A DNA stretch of 64,000 nucleotides from Shouchella rhizosphaerae (GCF_900142675.1 NZ_FRBS01000003.1:310001-374000), one strand, 5' to 3'; counted from the first letter of the stretch, positions 45,283-55,098 are shown. Made by a program: numbers and translations. Notes: generated from the sequence alone by a model not told the origin.

Positions 45283-46419
45283 CTAATCGGTTAAAACCAA
45301 GCGCCCCCGTACAAGGGAAGCCGCTTTTATGTCGATGCCGAGTTGCTTTTCGTACTTTTCTTTTTTATAGTGTTCTCGCTGTTCAAAAAGTGTTACGACT
45401 TTACCGCTGCGCTGCATTCTTCCTGTACGGCCTGCACGATGCAAATAACTGTCTGGATCGGACGGCGCTTCTAACTGGATAATATGCGTCACCCCTTCAA
45501 GGTCGAGGCCACGTGCAGCGACATCTGTCGCCACCAAAATATGAGCTTCATTTGCAGAAAACGAAGCAATCGCTTTTTCCCGCTCTTGTTTTCCACTTTC
45601 AGAAGAGAGTGCCACCGCCTTCACTTTGCGGAAGCGCAGTTTTTCCACCGTCTCATTTAGCCTCTGCAAATGGTTGACAAACACAATCCCTTTTTCAATG
45701 TTCTCAGCAGCAATTAGTTTTCTCGTTACATCAACACGATTCCTCGCTTCCACCCACAAGCATAAGTGCTCGACACTGGCAGGAACAAGGGAACCTTTCG
45801 CTTCAATCCGTTTAATCGCAGGCGCGAATAGCGCTAATTTTTCTTCGAGCTTATCTGGGACTGTCGCCGATACAAACAAATATTGGGCATCTCGGCCAAT
45901 CCGTTTTCCCAGTTCTTCCGTTTCAGCCCACTGCTCATCTTCTACAAACCTGTCTACTTCATCAATCACACATGTGTGGACCATTGCCAATTTGATTTTT
46001 TTCAAGCGAACCAGTTCAAGCAGCCGCCCAGGCGTCCCTACGACTATATGGGGCTTGCCTTTTTTTAATTTCTCTATTTGCCGTTTTATATTGGCGCCTC
46101 CTATGAACGGCATGCTTGTAATCGTTGTATGGTCCGTTGTTTCTTTTAAAACTTGCACAATTTGCATCGCCAATTCTTGGGACGGAGCCACAATGACTGC
46201 TTGTGTCGCCTGCTTGGAAACATCAATTTTAGCAAGCAGTGGCATGAGATAAGCAAGTGTTTTCCCCGTTCCCGTTTGAGAACGGGCCACTATATTCCCA
46301 CCAGCCAAAGCTGCCGGAATCACCGCAGCTTGAATGGCGGTTGGCTCTTTTATCCCTTTGGCAAGCAAATTGGCGCCAATAGCATCAGGCCAATTGGCCG
46401 ATTGAAAATGATTAATCAT
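45283..46419 (-). CDS. DEAD-box RNA helicase (YfmL-like)
   Basis: A 378-residue ATP-dependent RNA helicase without C-terminal extension. Q-motif near residue 22, Walker A ARSQTGTGKT near 44-53, motif II is DEVD (rather than DEAD), motif III SAT, and motif VI HRAGRTGR near 315-322. B. subtilis YfmL, of the same short form, acts in 50S subunit assembly. ATG at 46419 follows AAGGAG. The frame to 46470 has no ribosome site. Confidence 0.88.
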   Translation of the reverse strand: MINHFQSANWPDAIGANLLAKGIKEPTAIQAAVIPAALAGGNIVARSQTGTGKTLAYLMPLLAKIDVSKQATQAVIVAPSQELAMQIVQVLKETTDHTTITSMPFIGGANIKRQIEKLKKGKPHIVVGTPGRLLELVRLKKIKLAMVHTCVIDEVDRFVEDEQWAETEELGKRIGRDAQYLFVSATVPDKLEEKLALFAPAIKRIEAKGSLVPASVEHLCLWVEARNRVDVTRKLIAAENIEKGIVFVNHLQRLNETVEKLRFRKVKAVALSSESGKQEREKAIASFSANEAHILVATDVAARGLDLEGVTHIIQLEAPSDPDSYLHRAGRTGRMQRSGKVVTLFEQREHYKKEKYEKQLGIDIKAASLVRGRLVLTD

Positions 46420-46498
46420 TGGTTGCTCCTTTACATAAGCGATCAGGCCACACAGTCTCATTCGCTGCATGTGGCTCGATCCAAGTCTAGCTTCGTTC

Positions 46499-47281
46499 CT
46501 AACAAATCTGTTCTACTCGTTTCAAAGCAGCCGCTTTTTCGTCCGTCATATTGCCGAGCTCATTTAAAAATGTTTGCTGGAAAGAGCCGATTCCTTCTTT
46601 CTTAGTTTGCTCATATGCTTGTTCTGCGCAAACGCCATAAAAGGCAAGTGCTTCAACCGCAGCGTCGACAAGACTATTAGGCTGAACAGCAGCATAAGCA
46701 GCAATCACACCTCCGAGCAAACAGCCTGTACCCACGACTTTCGTGAGCCACTCGTGACCATTTGCAACGGCTACTAGTTGTTCGCCATTTGAAACAGCGT
46801 CCACCTCTCCTGTTACTACGACAACGGTCCGAAGCGCTTTAGCGGCCTGCAGGCATAGCTCTTTCACATCAGCATTGATCTTGCCATCAACACCTTTTAC
46901 CGTACCTGCCTGTCCAAGGAGGGCAGCAATTTCCCCAGCATTTCCGCGAACGACGGCAACGTCGACTTCGTTTAAAATCCGCTTTGATATTTCGTTTCGA
47001 AACGGCGTAGCCCCTACTCCAACAGGGTCAAAAATAACAGGTTTGCCTGCTCTGTTTGCCGCTTTTCCCGCTAAAACCATCGAGTCGACCCCTTCGTTGG
47101 AGGGTGTGCCTATATTAAGGAGAAGCGCATCTGCCACAGAGGCCATGTCTTCCGTTTCTGCAGCGGAAAAAGCCATTACTGGCGAAGCGCCAATAGCAAG
47201 CAAGCCATTGGCGGTAAAATTCATCACCACGTCGTTTGTCATACAGTGGATTAACGGGTTGTTTTGCCTTACCAGTTCCAA
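46499..47281 (-). CDS. thiM: Hydroxyethylthiazole kinase
   Basis: A 260-residue ribokinase-like enzyme that phosphorylates 4-methyl-5-hydroxyethyl-thiazole for thiamine salvage. PLIHCMTNDVVMNFTANGLLAIGASP near residues 9-34 and VVGTGCLLGGVIAAY (with catalytic GTGCxxG) are family marks. TTG at 47281 has GGAGGG seven bases upstream; a TTG at 47296 lies on that site. It stands alone: thiD and thiE are absent from the window, and no TPP riboswitch is visible in the 100-base upstream gap. Confidence 0.92.
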   Translation of the reverse strand: MELVRQNNPLIHCMTNDVVMNFTANGLLAIGASPVMAFSAAETEDMASVADALLLNIGTPSNEGVDSMVLAGKAANRAGKPVIFDPVGVGATPFRNEISKRILNEVDVAVVRGNAGEIAALLGQAGTVKGVDGKINADVKELCLQAAKALRTVVVVTGEVDAVSNGEQLVAVANGHEWLTKVVGTGCLLGGVIAAYAAVQPNSLVDAAVEALAFYGVCAEQAYEQTKKEGIGSFQQTFLNELGNMTDEKAAALKRVEQIC

Positions 47282-47384
47282 TTTGTCTCCCTCCAAACAT
47301 ACATAGCAAGCATAGCCTTATTTTGCAAAGCAACGCTAAATCTATGCGATCCTTTCGGTTTATTCAAGTGTTTCGCTCTGTTTA

Positions 47385-48557
47385 TTAGCGCAATTCGAGC
47401 CTTCTTAAAAAGCGTCCAATCCGCTCAAGCGCTTCTTCTAAGTGGGTTAGCGAAGTTGCATAAGAGCAACGAATATGCCCTTCTCCGCCCTCACCAAACA
47501 CAGAACCTGGCACAACAGCGACACGTTCTTCCTTTAATAAGGCTTCCGCAAATTCTTCTGACGTAAACCCTGTATGGGCAATCGATGGAAATGCATAAAG
47601 GGCGCCGTCTGGATGATGGCACGGCAAACCAATTTCTTTCGCTGTTTTCACAAAGAAGTTGCGTCTTTGTTGATAAGACAGCTTCATCCGTTCTACATCA
47701 TCCATTCCGTGTTGCAACGCTTCAAGCGCTCCGTATTGGGCCATTGTTGGCGCACACATAAGGCTGTATTGGTGGATTTTCAACATCGCTCCTAAAAGAT
47801 CAGGAGGGGCTAGGGCAAAACCGACGCGCCAGCCTGTCATCGCAAATGCTTTGGAAAACCCATTAATGACAATTGTTTGCTCTTTCATGCCAGGAAGGGT
47901 CGCAAAGCAAACATGCTCTTTGTCGTAGGCTAGTTCGGCATAAATTTCGTCAGAAAAAACAAACAGGTTGTGCTTGCGGACGATGGCGGCAATGTCCTCT
48001 AAACACTTTTTGCTAATCGAGGATCCGGTTGGGTTATTTGGGTAACAAATCATGATTGCTTTTGTTTTATCGGTAACAGCTGCTTCAATATCAGCAGGCC
48101 GCACTTCAAAATTTGTTTCAGCCGACGTCCCAACCGGCACAGGAACGCCACCTGCCATTGTGACAAGGGGCGCATAAGAAACAAAAGTCGGCTCAACGAT
48201 AATCACTTCGTCTCCTTCATTTAAAATCGCCCGCATGCCAAGGTCAATCGCTTCGCTAGCTCCTACTGTGACCAAAATTTCTGTATCAGGATTGTATGAA
48301 ACGGCAAATCTTGTTTCCATGTAATGCGAAATCGCCTCGCGCAACTCAATTAAACCGGCATTCGCTGAATATGCCGTATACCCTCGCTCAAGAGAGAAAA
48401 TGCTTTCTTCTCTAATATTCCATGGCGTCACAAAATCCGGTTCACCGACACCTAATGAAATCACATTCTCCATTTGCGAAGCTAAATCGAAAAAGCGGCG
48501 GATGCCTGAAGGCTTGATTTCTGAAACACGGTCTGATAAGCGGGAATAGGAAGTCAT
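47385..48557 (-). CDS. alaT: Alanine transaminase AlaT
   Basis: A 390-residue class I PLP aminotransferase. SLGVGEPDFVTPWNIREESI is near residue 34, CYPNNPTGS near 165 and the PLP-lysine motif INGFSKAFAMTGWR near 229. It follows an AsnC-type regulator gene, as in B. subtilis alaR-alaT, where the enzyme interconverts alanine and pyruvate. An ATG at 48572 overlaps the alaR stop as TAATG; ATG at 48557, with GGAG nine bases upstream, better fits homologues. Coupled translation from 48572 remains possible. Confidence 0.88.
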   Translation of the reverse strand: MTSYSRLSDRVSEIKPSGIRRFFDLASQMENVISLGVGEPDFVTPWNIREESIFSLERGYTAYSANAGLIELREAISHYMETRFAVSYNPDTEILVTVGASEAIDLGMRAILNEGDEVIIVEPTFVSYAPLVTMAGGVPVPVGTSAETNFEVRPADIEAAVTDKTKAIMICYPNNPTGSSISKKCLEDIAAIVRKHNLFVFSDEIYAELAYDKEHVCFATLPGMKEQTIVINGFSKAFAMTGWRVGFALAPPDLLGAMLKIHQYSLMCAPTMAQYGALEALQHGMDDVERMKLSYQQRRNFFVKTAKEIGLPCHHPDGALYAFPSIAHTGFTSEEFAEALLKEERVAVVPGSVFGEGGEGHIRCSYATSLTHLEEALERIGRFLRRLELR

Positions 48558-48571
48558 CGCTACTTTCTCCA

Positions 48572-49069
48572 TTATGGGCTCACCACGATTCGTTTGTCAG
48601 ACTCTGGCTCTTTAAAAATTACGCCATCATGTTTATATGTTTTTAATTGAAAATGGGTCGTCGTTGATAAGACGGAATCAATCGTCGATAGGCGTTCTGA
48701 CACAAAACGGGCTGTTTCTTGCATCGTCTTGCCTTCGATCACGACAGACAAGTCGTATGCGCCAGACATTAAATACAGTGCTTTCACTTCTGGAAAACGG
48801 TAAATTCGCTCGGCAACTTCATCAAAACCAACGCCCCTTTTTGGAGCGACTTTCACATCGATTGTCGCTGTAACGGTTTCTTTGGCAGGCAATTTCGTCC
48901 AGTCAACAACTGCCGAATAGCTAAGGATGACATTTTTATCTTCTAGCTCTTTTACATATTGATCAACTTCTTCGCTAGTCAAATCAACCATTTTTGCAAT
49001 TTTGTTTGATTCCAGACGTCCATTCGCTTCAATAATCTGTAAAATTTCATAAGCTTTTTGGTCTAACAT
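48572..49069 (-). CDS. alaR: Lrp/AsnC family regulator AlaR
   Basis: A 165-residue Lrp/AsnC regulator. It has an N-terminal winged helix-turn-helix (residues 5-60; LESNKIAKMVDLTSEEVDQY) and a C-terminal RAM ligand domain (GAYDLSVVIEGKT near 103-115). It sits upstream of alaT and probably controls it in response to alanine. ATG at 49069 follows GGGGGAGAG. The frame to 49135 lacks a ribosome site. Confidence 0.88.
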   Translation of the reverse strand: MLDQKAYEILQIIEANGRLESNKIAKMVDLTSEEVDQYVKELEDKNVILSYSAVVDWTKLPAKETVTATIDVKVAPKRGVGFDEVAERIYRFPEVKALYLMSGAYDLSVVIEGKTMQETARFVSERLSTIDSVLSTTTHFQLKTYKHDGVIFKEPESDKRIVVSP

Positions 49070-49195
49070 GGACGCTCTCCCCCCATCGTTTGTTCTTTCT
49101 TGCAGCATTTTTGTATTCCTAATGATACCACACAAGCAGCTAAATTGGTCTAATGAAAAATGAAGGAAAAACGCCTGCCTTCCTTGTATCTATAG

Positions 49196-49227
49196 AAAAA
49201 AGCCGCACATTGATATGCAGCTTTTTC
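49196..49227 (-). terminator. Terminator after luxS
   Basis: On the minus strand AAAAAGCTGCA pairs with TGTGCGGCTTTTTT (one or two mismatches), close to the luxS stop. Confidence 0.7.
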
Positions 49228-49231
49228 TCAT

Positions 49232-49702
49232 TTAAAATACTTGCTTTAATGAACCTTTGTCTTCAGATAGCCATTTGCGCATGACTTCTTTCGTTCCTTC
49301 CAAATCATGCAATGCCGCTTGCCCACATTCTTTTTCCGTAGCCGCAGGAACGGTTTCAATTGACAGCGAATACGTCATTGTCTTTTCAAGAACATCGATG
49401 ATTTCTTCGACAGACGGGGTTCCGCTCATTATTAAGTAATAGCCGGTTTGGCACCCCATTGGCGAAATATCGATGACATCAAAATGGTCATATTCCTCTG
49501 AAAAACGGCGAATGTTAATAGCAAGCAAATGTTCTAACGTATGAATCACGCCAGGTTTTAGCGCTTCTTTATTAGGCTGGCAAAACCGAATGTCAAACTT
49601 GTTCACTTCGCCGTCACTGCCAATCTTGTGTTTCCCACAATGGCGGACATACGGGGCCTTTACAATCGTATGGTCAAGTTCAAAACTTTCTACTGAAGGC
49701 AT
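49232..49702 (-). CDS. luxS: S-ribosylhomocysteine lyase
   Basis: A 156-residue iron/zinc enzyme that cleaves S-ribosylhomocysteine to homocysteine and DPD, the precursor of autoinducer-2. The metal site has HTLEHLL near residues 53-59 and the catalytic Cys and metal ligand is in PMGCQTGYY near 81-89; ECGQ follows near the end. Length is typical. ATG at 49702 follows AAGGAG. Here it is alone, outside a methionine-cycle operon, with metK on the other side of the window. Confidence 0.97.
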   Translation of the reverse strand: MPSVESFELDHTIVKAPYVRHCGKHKIGSDGEVNKFDIRFCQPNKEALKPGVIHTLEHLLAINIRRFSEEYDHFDVIDISPMGCQTGYYLIMSGTPSVEEIIDVLEKTMTYSLSIETVPAATEKECGQAALHDLEGTKEVMRKWLSEDKGSLKQVF

Positions 49703-49828
49703 CGTACCCACTCCTTTTGCATTTCCTTTTAGTATATAGGATAATGAGTCGTCCTGTCGAAGTGTTTGTTTATGATTTTAAAAGAGCGGGTATAAATCAA
49801 TGGGTTGTTTCATGTCTGGAGGGAGAAT

Positions 49829-50659
49829 ATGGACTTGCGTTTTGCTCGTTTATTTACAAAGAAATTGATTGCCCAATTAAAAAGCGACCCTATTCCTGAT
49901 TTAGCGGCTACGCTTGCTTTTTATTTTATTTTATCGATTTTTCCACTGATGATTTTTGTGCTCGCCGGTGTATCCTTTTTTGAAATTAACAATGACGAAG
50001 TGCAAAACTTAATTAATGCCTATTTTCCTGGTGAAATTGGTGACACGTTCAGCCGAATTGTCCTAAATACGATTGGCGAACCACAAGCGGGCTTGCTGTC
50101 AATTGGGATTTTAGGCACGCTCTGGTCTGCTTCAAACGGCATCAATGCTTTTATTCGTTCAGTGAATCGTGCTTACAACATTGAAGAGACGAGGCATTTT
50201 TTAAAGCTCCGCAGCATTGCAATTGGATTGACTGTTGGTATGGTGTTGCTTATTATCATCACACTCGCGCTTCCCGTATTCGGAAATCAAATTTTAAACC
50301 TTCTTGAGGCGTTTTTGCTCCTTCCGACCGAGGTTGTTGCTATGCTCGATAATTTCCGTTGGATTGCGGCATTTGCGATCATGATTGTCGCTCTTATGGC
50401 GTTATACTGGATTGCGCCTAACGCCAAGCAGCGTTTTCGCGATGGGCTAATAGGCGCTATTTTTGCCACAATTGGCTGGCAGTTAATTTCTTTTTTCTTT
50501 TCCCTATATGTCAGCAATTACGCCAATTACGAAAGCACATACGGCCCATTGGCAGGCGTCATCATTCTCATGTTTTGGTTTTTCCTGACTGGGATTATCC
50601 TCATTGTCGGCGCGGAAATAAACGCGACATTGCATCATTTGCGAAAAAAAAGCGCTTAA
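49829..50659 (+). CDS. YihY/BrkB family membrane protein
   Basis: A 276-residue membrane protein with about six spans. LAATLAFYFILSIFPLMIFV near residues 26-45, GTLWSASNGINAFIRSVNRAYN near 97-118 and FRDGLIGAIFATIGWQL are typical of the BrkB (virulence factor BrkB/YihY) family, whose function is unknown despite early RNase BN annotation. ATG at 49829 follows GGAGGGAG. Divergent from luxS. The frame extends to 49805 without better signals. Confidence 0.83.
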   Translation: MDLRFARLFTKKLIAQLKSDPIPDLAATLAFYFILSIFPLMIFVLAGVSFFEINNDEVQNLINAYFPGEIGDTFSRIVLNTIGEPQAGLLSIGILGTLWSASNGINAFIRSVNRAYNIEETRHFLKLRSIAIGLTVGMVLLIIITLALPVFGNQILNLLEAFLLLPTEVVAMLDNFRWIAAFAIMIVALMALYWIAPNAKQRFRDGLIGAIFATIGWQLISFFFSLYVSNYANYESTYGPLAGVIILMFWFFLTGIILIVGAEINATLHHLRKKSA

Positions 50660-50731
50660 AACGTATAGAAACTCACTATGTGGGTATGATGGTAGCAGAA
50701 CTTACCAATTAGTCATTTGAGGAGTGGTATG

Positions 50732-51004
50732 ATGAATAAAACAGAATTGATTAATGCCCTTGCTGAACGCACCCAGCTTTCAAAAAAAGATGCATCGGCT
50801 GCCGTTAACAGCATGTTTGATTTAATTTCTGAGTCACTTGGCAAAGGTGAAAGTGTCCAGCTAATTGGCTTCGGCAACTTTGAGGTCCGCGAGCGGGCAG
50901 CAAGAAAAGGACGCAACCCGCAAACAGGCGAAGAAATCGATATTGCTGCTACAAAAACGCCTGCATTTAAAGCAGGCAAACAATTAAAAGACGCTGTAAA
51001 ATAA
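50732..51004 (+). CDS. HU-type DNA-binding protein
   Basis: A 90-residue histone-like protein: [20 protein letters not shown], the [21 protein letters not shown] arm (residues 45-65) and the [16 protein letters not shown] end are all HU marks. HU dimers bend and compact DNA. Start could be ATG at 50729 or 50732; GAGGAG precedes both. The standard HU start MNKTEL is at 50732. It is a second HU-like gene or the main hbs; its place next to a BrkB gene rather than with the trp/folE/aro region suggests it is extra. Confidence 0.93.
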   Translation: MNKTELINALAERTQLSKKDASAAVNSMFDLISESLGKGESVQLIGFGNFEVRERAARKGRNPQTGEEIDIAATKTPAFKAGKQLKDAVK

Positions 51005-51005
51005 C

Positions 51006-51044
51006 AAAACGCAAGCGCTCCCTGCGAACGCTTGCGTTTTTTTC
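51006..51044 (+). terminator. Terminator after the HU gene
   Basis: AACGCAAGCG, loop, CGCTTGCGTT then TTTTTT. It begins directly after the HU stop. Confidence 0.9.
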
Positions 51045-51058
51045 GTTCCGATTCTTTC

Positions 51059-52387
51059 CTATAAGATCATTGCTGCGATCCAACCGAAAATAAACAGCGG
51101 AACAGTAAAGTGAAGAAAAGTCGGGACACATGTATCCCAAATATGGTTGTGTTGGCCGTCGGCATTCAAGCCTGCCGTAGGGCCAAGCGTTGAATCAGAT
51201 GCAGGCGCTCCTGCATCCCCAATTGCCCCTGCTGCACCAATGAGCGAAATAATCGCCATGGTCGATAAGCCTAGCTCCATTCCAAGGGGCACAAATAAAA
51301 CGGCAATGATCGGGATGGTCGAAAACGATGAACCAATGCCTAAAGTAATGACTAGCCCAACAGCAAACATGGCCGCTACCGCAATTGCTTTATTGCCTCC
51401 AATCGTAGCAACGACGTCGGCCACGAGCGTTTCTACGTGTCCAGTTTCCCTGATTACATCAGCAAAACCAGCCGCGGCTAGCATGACAAAGCCGATAAAA
51501 GCCATCATTTTCATCCCATCGGTAATCATATCGTCCGCTATGCGAAATTGCACAGCTCTTGTGGCCAACAATACAAAAATGCCAGACAACGCAGCTGGTA
51601 TCATCGAGTCGTTGTATGCCCACTGCACAGCAACTGTAACGACTACTGCTGCTCCAGCAGCAGTCAGTGTCCACTTTGTATAAGGTTGCTGTTCTTCAGC
51701 GTGCTCAAACCCAGCAAGTGGTTCGTTATGATACGCTCTGTTTTTGCGATAACTTACAAATACGGCAAGCACCAAACCAAGTACAGAACTTGCCGTCGGC
51801 AACAGCATCGCTTCAGGGATCATCGCCATATCAATGACAAGCCCACTTTGTGCCATATTGTCGGCAATGATCCGATGAAAAAGTTGGCCGAACCCATAAG
51901 GGAGAAGCATATACGGAGCAGTGAGGCCAAAAGTAAGAATACAAGCAATTAAACGCCTGTCTACTTGTAGCTGATTTAAGATGGTCAAAATCGGCGGAAT
52001 TAAAATGGGAATAAAAGCAATGTGGATCGGTATAAGATTTTGTGACATACACGCAACAATAGTCAACATTAAAAAAAGCAACATTTTTGTCAACGTCTGC
52101 TGCCTGCTCTCTCCTTTTCGTTCCATCCATTGCTGGAGTTTGCTAATCAAAAAGTCTGGTAACCCTGTTTTAGCTAGCGCAATCGCAAATCCACCCAACA
52201 GAGCGTAACTAAAAGCAATTTCTGCATTGCCTCCTAATCCAGCCGTAAAAACTTCGATAGTTGTGTTAAAACTTAGCCCGCCGACAAGCCCGCCGACAAT
52301 AGCCGAAATCGCTAAAGCCAACACGACATGCACACGTAGCAAACTCAAAAGCAGCATTAAGCCAACCGCCACGACAACAGCATTCAT
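51059..52387 (-). CDS. yuiF: Na+/H+ antiporter family transporter YuiF
   Basis: A 442-residue membrane protein with about 11-12 spans. It belongs with the Na+/H+ antiporter/CitM-like group that includes B. subtilis YuiF, a probable amino acid transporter. Recognisable segments are AYSALLGGFAIALAKTGLPD-type near 60-80 and AGAIGDAGAPASDSTLGPTAG near the C-terminus. Next to pepA (yuiE), as in B. subtilis. Substrate not identifiable; an alkaliphile may use it in sodium or amino-acid traffic, but that is speculation. Confidence 0.83.
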   Translation of the reverse strand: MNAVVVAVGLMLLLSLLRVHVVLALAISAIVGGLVGGLSFNTTIEVFTAGLGGNAEIAFSYALLGGFAIALAKTGLPDFLISKLQQWMERKGESRQQTLTKMLLFLMLTIVACMSQNLIPIHIAFIPILIPPILTILNQLQVDRRLIACILTFGLTAPYMLLPYGFGQLFHRIIADNMAQSGLVIDMAMIPEAMLLPTASSVLGLVLAVFVSYRKNRAYHNEPLAGFEHAEEQQPYTKWTLTAAGAAVVVTVAVQWAYNDSMIPAALSGIFVLLATRAVQFRIADDMITDGMKMMAFIGFVMLAAAGFADVIRETGHVETLVADVVATIGGNKAIAVAAMFAVGLVITLGIGSSFSTIPIIAVLFVPLGMELGLSTMAIISLIGAAGAIGDAGAPASDSTLGPTAGLNADGQHNHIWDTCVPTFLHFTVPLFIFGWIAAMIL

Positions 52388-52532
52388 ACATACCCATTCC
52401 TTTATCTTATTAAATCATTAAACAACGAAAACATTTACTACGTTACCACGGCTGTTTTTTTCTGTCAACCATTGCCGTGCTGCCAAAGATTAAAACGCCT
52501 CCCATTGATCAGCAAACATATAAATAGGCAAA

Positions 52533-52568
52533 ATAAAAAACGCTAAAGGCATAACCTTTAGCGTTTCA
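52533..52568 (-). terminator. Terminator after the small 93-residue gene
   Basis: AACGCTAAAGG / CCTTTAGCGTT, loop TTATG-like, then TTTTTTATTTT on the minus strand. It overlaps the region right past the stop. Confidence 0.85.
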
Positions 52569-52850
52569 TTAAAAAGCAATAATTTTTGTAAACGATAATG
52601 ATTTGTTGCGGCGCCCTTTTAATTGGTAAGAAATAGTGTCGCCTGCTTGAACAGACAATTTTACTGGTTCCGTAAAGGATGCATCATTTGTAGCAAAAAG
52701 CGTATGGGTGCCTGCTGGAACTTCAATCGTCATTTTTTGTTTTCGTTTTAATGCACCGACAAAATGGTCGTTAAGAAAAACACGGCATTTTCGCCCCATG
52801 GTGCCAAGTTCGCGCGTACGCTTTATTTCGACATAGGCCGTTTCAATCAT
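52569..52850 (-). CDS. Small soluble protein of unknown function, 93 residues
   Basis: I do not recognise a family with confidence. The protein is basic and beta-rich; CRVFLNDHFVGALKRKQKMTI, VPAGTHTLFATND and VQAGDTISYQLKG recall PEGA-like or DUF2846-like beta-sandwich domains, in which a G-x-H-x-[LV] turn is common. No signal peptide. AAGGAG lies before the ATG. It is separated from pepA by about 110 bases and has its own terminator. Confidence 0.6.
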   Translation of the reverse strand: MIETAYVEIKRTRELGTMGRKCRVFLNDHFVGALKRKQKMTIEVPAGTHTLFATNDASFTEPVKLSVQAGDTISYQLKGRRNKSLSFTKIIAF

Positions 52851-52960
52851 TTTGTTCTCCTTCCTCGTCCAGAAACAATCTGCTCACACGAATCCTTACT
52901 CCGTATTATAATCTTATTTCCCCATGCGTACAAGAACAAAAAATGGGAAACGAAAGTAAG

Positions 52961-54451
52961 TTATGCTTCGCTTAACGACTCCACATAATGGGCTAATGTC
53001 CGCGCCATCACACCTGTGGCTCCTGCTGGACCAATGTTGGTTGCTTTGTTTAAATAACCCGTTCCAGCAATGTCGAGATGGACCCACGGCGTTTTTTCAG
53101 CAAAGGCACCGATAAACAACCCAGCTGTTATGCTTGCACCTGGGCGTCCAGGTGAATTGTTTAAGTCGGCGATATCGCTCGATTCTAACAGCTTTTTATA
53201 CCCTTTTCCACTTGGAAACCGCCAAATTGGCTCTCCAGCTTTGTCGCCTGCTGCTTTCACCGCCTCCATGAGCGCATCATCGTTAGCGACTGCCCCAGTC
53301 GTTTCGTGGCCAAGAGCCACCACACAAGCGCCTGTTAACGTCGCTACATCGATAAGCCGTTTGGCGCCAAGCTGTTTCGCATACGTAATCCCATCTGCTA
53401 AAACCAAACGCCCTTCGGCGTCTGCATTGCGCATTTCGATTGTTTTGCCGCTTAGTGAACAGATGACATCACCCGGCTTCATTGCGGAGCCATTAATTAA
53501 ATTTTCACTTGATGGGATGACGGCCAAGACATTGACTTTCGGTTTCATATCACCAATAATCGCCATCGCCCCAAGCACTGCTGCCGCTCCGCCCATATCG
53601 TTTTTCATTTCATGCATGCTGGCAGGAGGTTTTAACGAATAGCCACCAGAATCAAACGTAATTCCTTTTCCGACAAGCCCTGTTACATCGTCGCTTTCAG
53701 GATTGCCATCGTATCGGATAATGATCATTTTTGGCGGTTGATCGCTTCCATTAGCGACAGCTAATAGCGCCCCCATTCCAAAGCGTTCCATATCCTCTCG
53801 CTCAAGAACATTGAACGAAAAGCCGTATTTTTTAGCAAGCGCCTCAGATTCATTGGCCAAGTCGCTTGGCGTTAAGAGGTTGCCTGGCATGTTCACGAGC
53901 TTGCGCGCCAAATTTGTCCCCTTTCCATATGTATATCCTCGATCAGCATAAAAGGTGAGCCCTTCTCTGTTGCTATAAAGCGTCACTTTTGCAAGGCTTC
54001 TAATCGGTTCATTGCTCTTTTCTTTATACGTCTGTTTATCGTAGCTGCCAAGAGCAAGGCCTTCTCCAATTCCGAAGGCAGCGTCTTCCGGCGAAACAGC
54101 CTCTGTCACAAAGCCATCTAGCAACACGCCTGCAGTTTCTACACGTTCTTTTTTTAGTTGCTTTCCTACATGGCCGAGATATTCCCGCAACTCGTCTGCC
54201 CCGAATCCATCCTCTTCCCCTAAGTAGACCGCATAAATACGTTTAGCTGCAATCAAACTAAGTGTAGGAATGGTAAGAATACCGCCGCTTTGCTTTGGGA
54301 ATATGGTTTGCTTTTTTAACTCTCCTAGCTGTCCTGCCAATGCCTCGTCTAGCGCCTTCACTATACCGCTAAAAGGCTTTTTCTTCCATATACCGACAAC
54401 GAGCACTTCTTCAGACGAAGCCGTTGTCCATTGATCTGTTAGATAAAACAT
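52961..54451 (-). CDS. pepA: Leucyl aminopeptidase (M17)
   Basis: A 496-residue cytosolic aminopeptidase. The catalytic and metal-binding residues are in VGKGITFDSGGYSLKP (Lys and Asp) near residues 260-275 and MRNADAEGRLVLADG near 338-352 (Asp, Glu, Arg). The N-terminal domain is divergent, as usual. It removes N-terminal residues, preferably Leu. B. subtilis YuiE is the equivalent. It is divergent from yuiD, as in B. subtilis. Confidence 0.95.
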   Translation of the reverse strand: MFYLTDQWTTASSEEVLVVGIWKKKPFSGIVKALDEALAGQLGELKKQTIFPKQSGGILTIPTLSLIAAKRIYAVYLGEEDGFGADELREYLGHVGKQLKKERVETAGVLLDGFVTEAVSPEDAAFGIGEGLALGSYDKQTYKEKSNEPIRSLAKVTLYSNREGLTFYADRGYTYGKGTNLARKLVNMPGNLLTPSDLANESEALAKKYGFSFNVLEREDMERFGMGALLAVANGSDQPPKMIIIRYDGNPESDDVTGLVGKGITFDSGGYSLKPPASMHEMKNDMGGAAAVLGAMAIIGDMKPKVNVLAVIPSSENLINGSAMKPGDVICSLSGKTIEMRNADAEGRLVLADGITYAKQLGAKRLIDVATLTGACVVALGHETTGAVANDDALMEAVKAAGDKAGEPIWRFPSGKGYKKLLESSDIADLNNSPGRPGASITAGLFIGAFAEKTPWVHLDIAGTGYLNKATNIGPAGATGVMARTLAHYVESLSEA

Positions 54452-54588
54452 GCAATTCCCTCCTCACTGCCAGTATACCATAGCGACTAAAATCCCTTAC
54501 AAAAAATCAATATCCCGTCAAGGAAATCGCTATGAACGTATGTTATACTATACGAATTAAAGAGGCTTATCAGCGAAAGGAAGAGAAC

Positions 54589-55059
54589 ATGGAAATTTTG
54601 GATAATTTCCCGCTTTGGGCGGCATTTATGGCAATTATTATTGCGCAAGCGATTAAGATTCCACTCGCCTTCTTTGCTACAAAAAAACTTGATTTTTCAT
54701 TGTTCACAAGCACAGGTGGGATGCCTAGCTCTCATTCAGCGGCTGTTACCGCCTTGTCTACTGCCGTAGCGATAGAGCATGGGTTGGACTCTTCCCTTTT
54801 TGCCGTATCTGCTGTCCTCGGCATTATTGTTATGTTTGATGCTACAGGCGTTAGGCGCCACGCAGGCTACCATGCCACTGTGTTAAACCAGCTCGTGCAA
54901 GATTTCAACAAGCTTGTTGAAGAAATTAAAACGTGGCCTAAAAAAGAAAACGAACAAAAACTAAAAGAGTTACTTGGCCATCAGCCAATTGAAGTATTTT
55001 TCGGCGCGTTGCTGGGAATTATCCTCGCGTTGCTATTGCATACATGGTTCATAGGTTAA
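54589..55059 (+). CDS. yuiD: Divergent PAP2 family protein YuiD
   Basis: A 156-residue DUF212 (divergent PAP2) protein with about four spans. The phosphatase-like motifs are GGMPSSHSAAVTAL near residues 43-56 and RRHAGYHATVLNQL near 87-100; both histidines are present. Function unknown. ATG at 54589 follows GAAAGGAAG; the frame to 54532 lacks a ribosome site. Gene order with pepA and yuiC matches B. subtilis. Confidence 0.87.
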   Translation: MEILDNFPLWAAFMAIIIAQAIKIPLAFFATKKLDFSLFTSTGGMPSSHSAAVTALSTAVAIEHGLDSSLFAVSAVLGIIVMFDATGVRRHAGYHATVLNQLVQDFNKLVEEIKTWPKKENEQKLKELLGHQPIEVFFGALLGIILALLLHTWFIG

Positions 55060-55065
55060 ACGCAA

Positions 55066-55094
55066 ACGGACAGGCTTTTGAACAGCCTGTCCGT
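55066..55094. terminator. Terminator between yuiD and yuiC
   Basis: ACGGACAGGCT / AGCCTGTCCGT with a seven-base loop. It lies between convergent genes; the U-run is weak. Confidence 0.65.
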
Positions 55095-55098
55095 GCCA

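Noticed and set aside
47282-47384. TPP riboswitch before thiM
   Set aside because: The gap upstream is about 100 bases and lacks the CTGAGA and ACCTGA-like conserved blocks.
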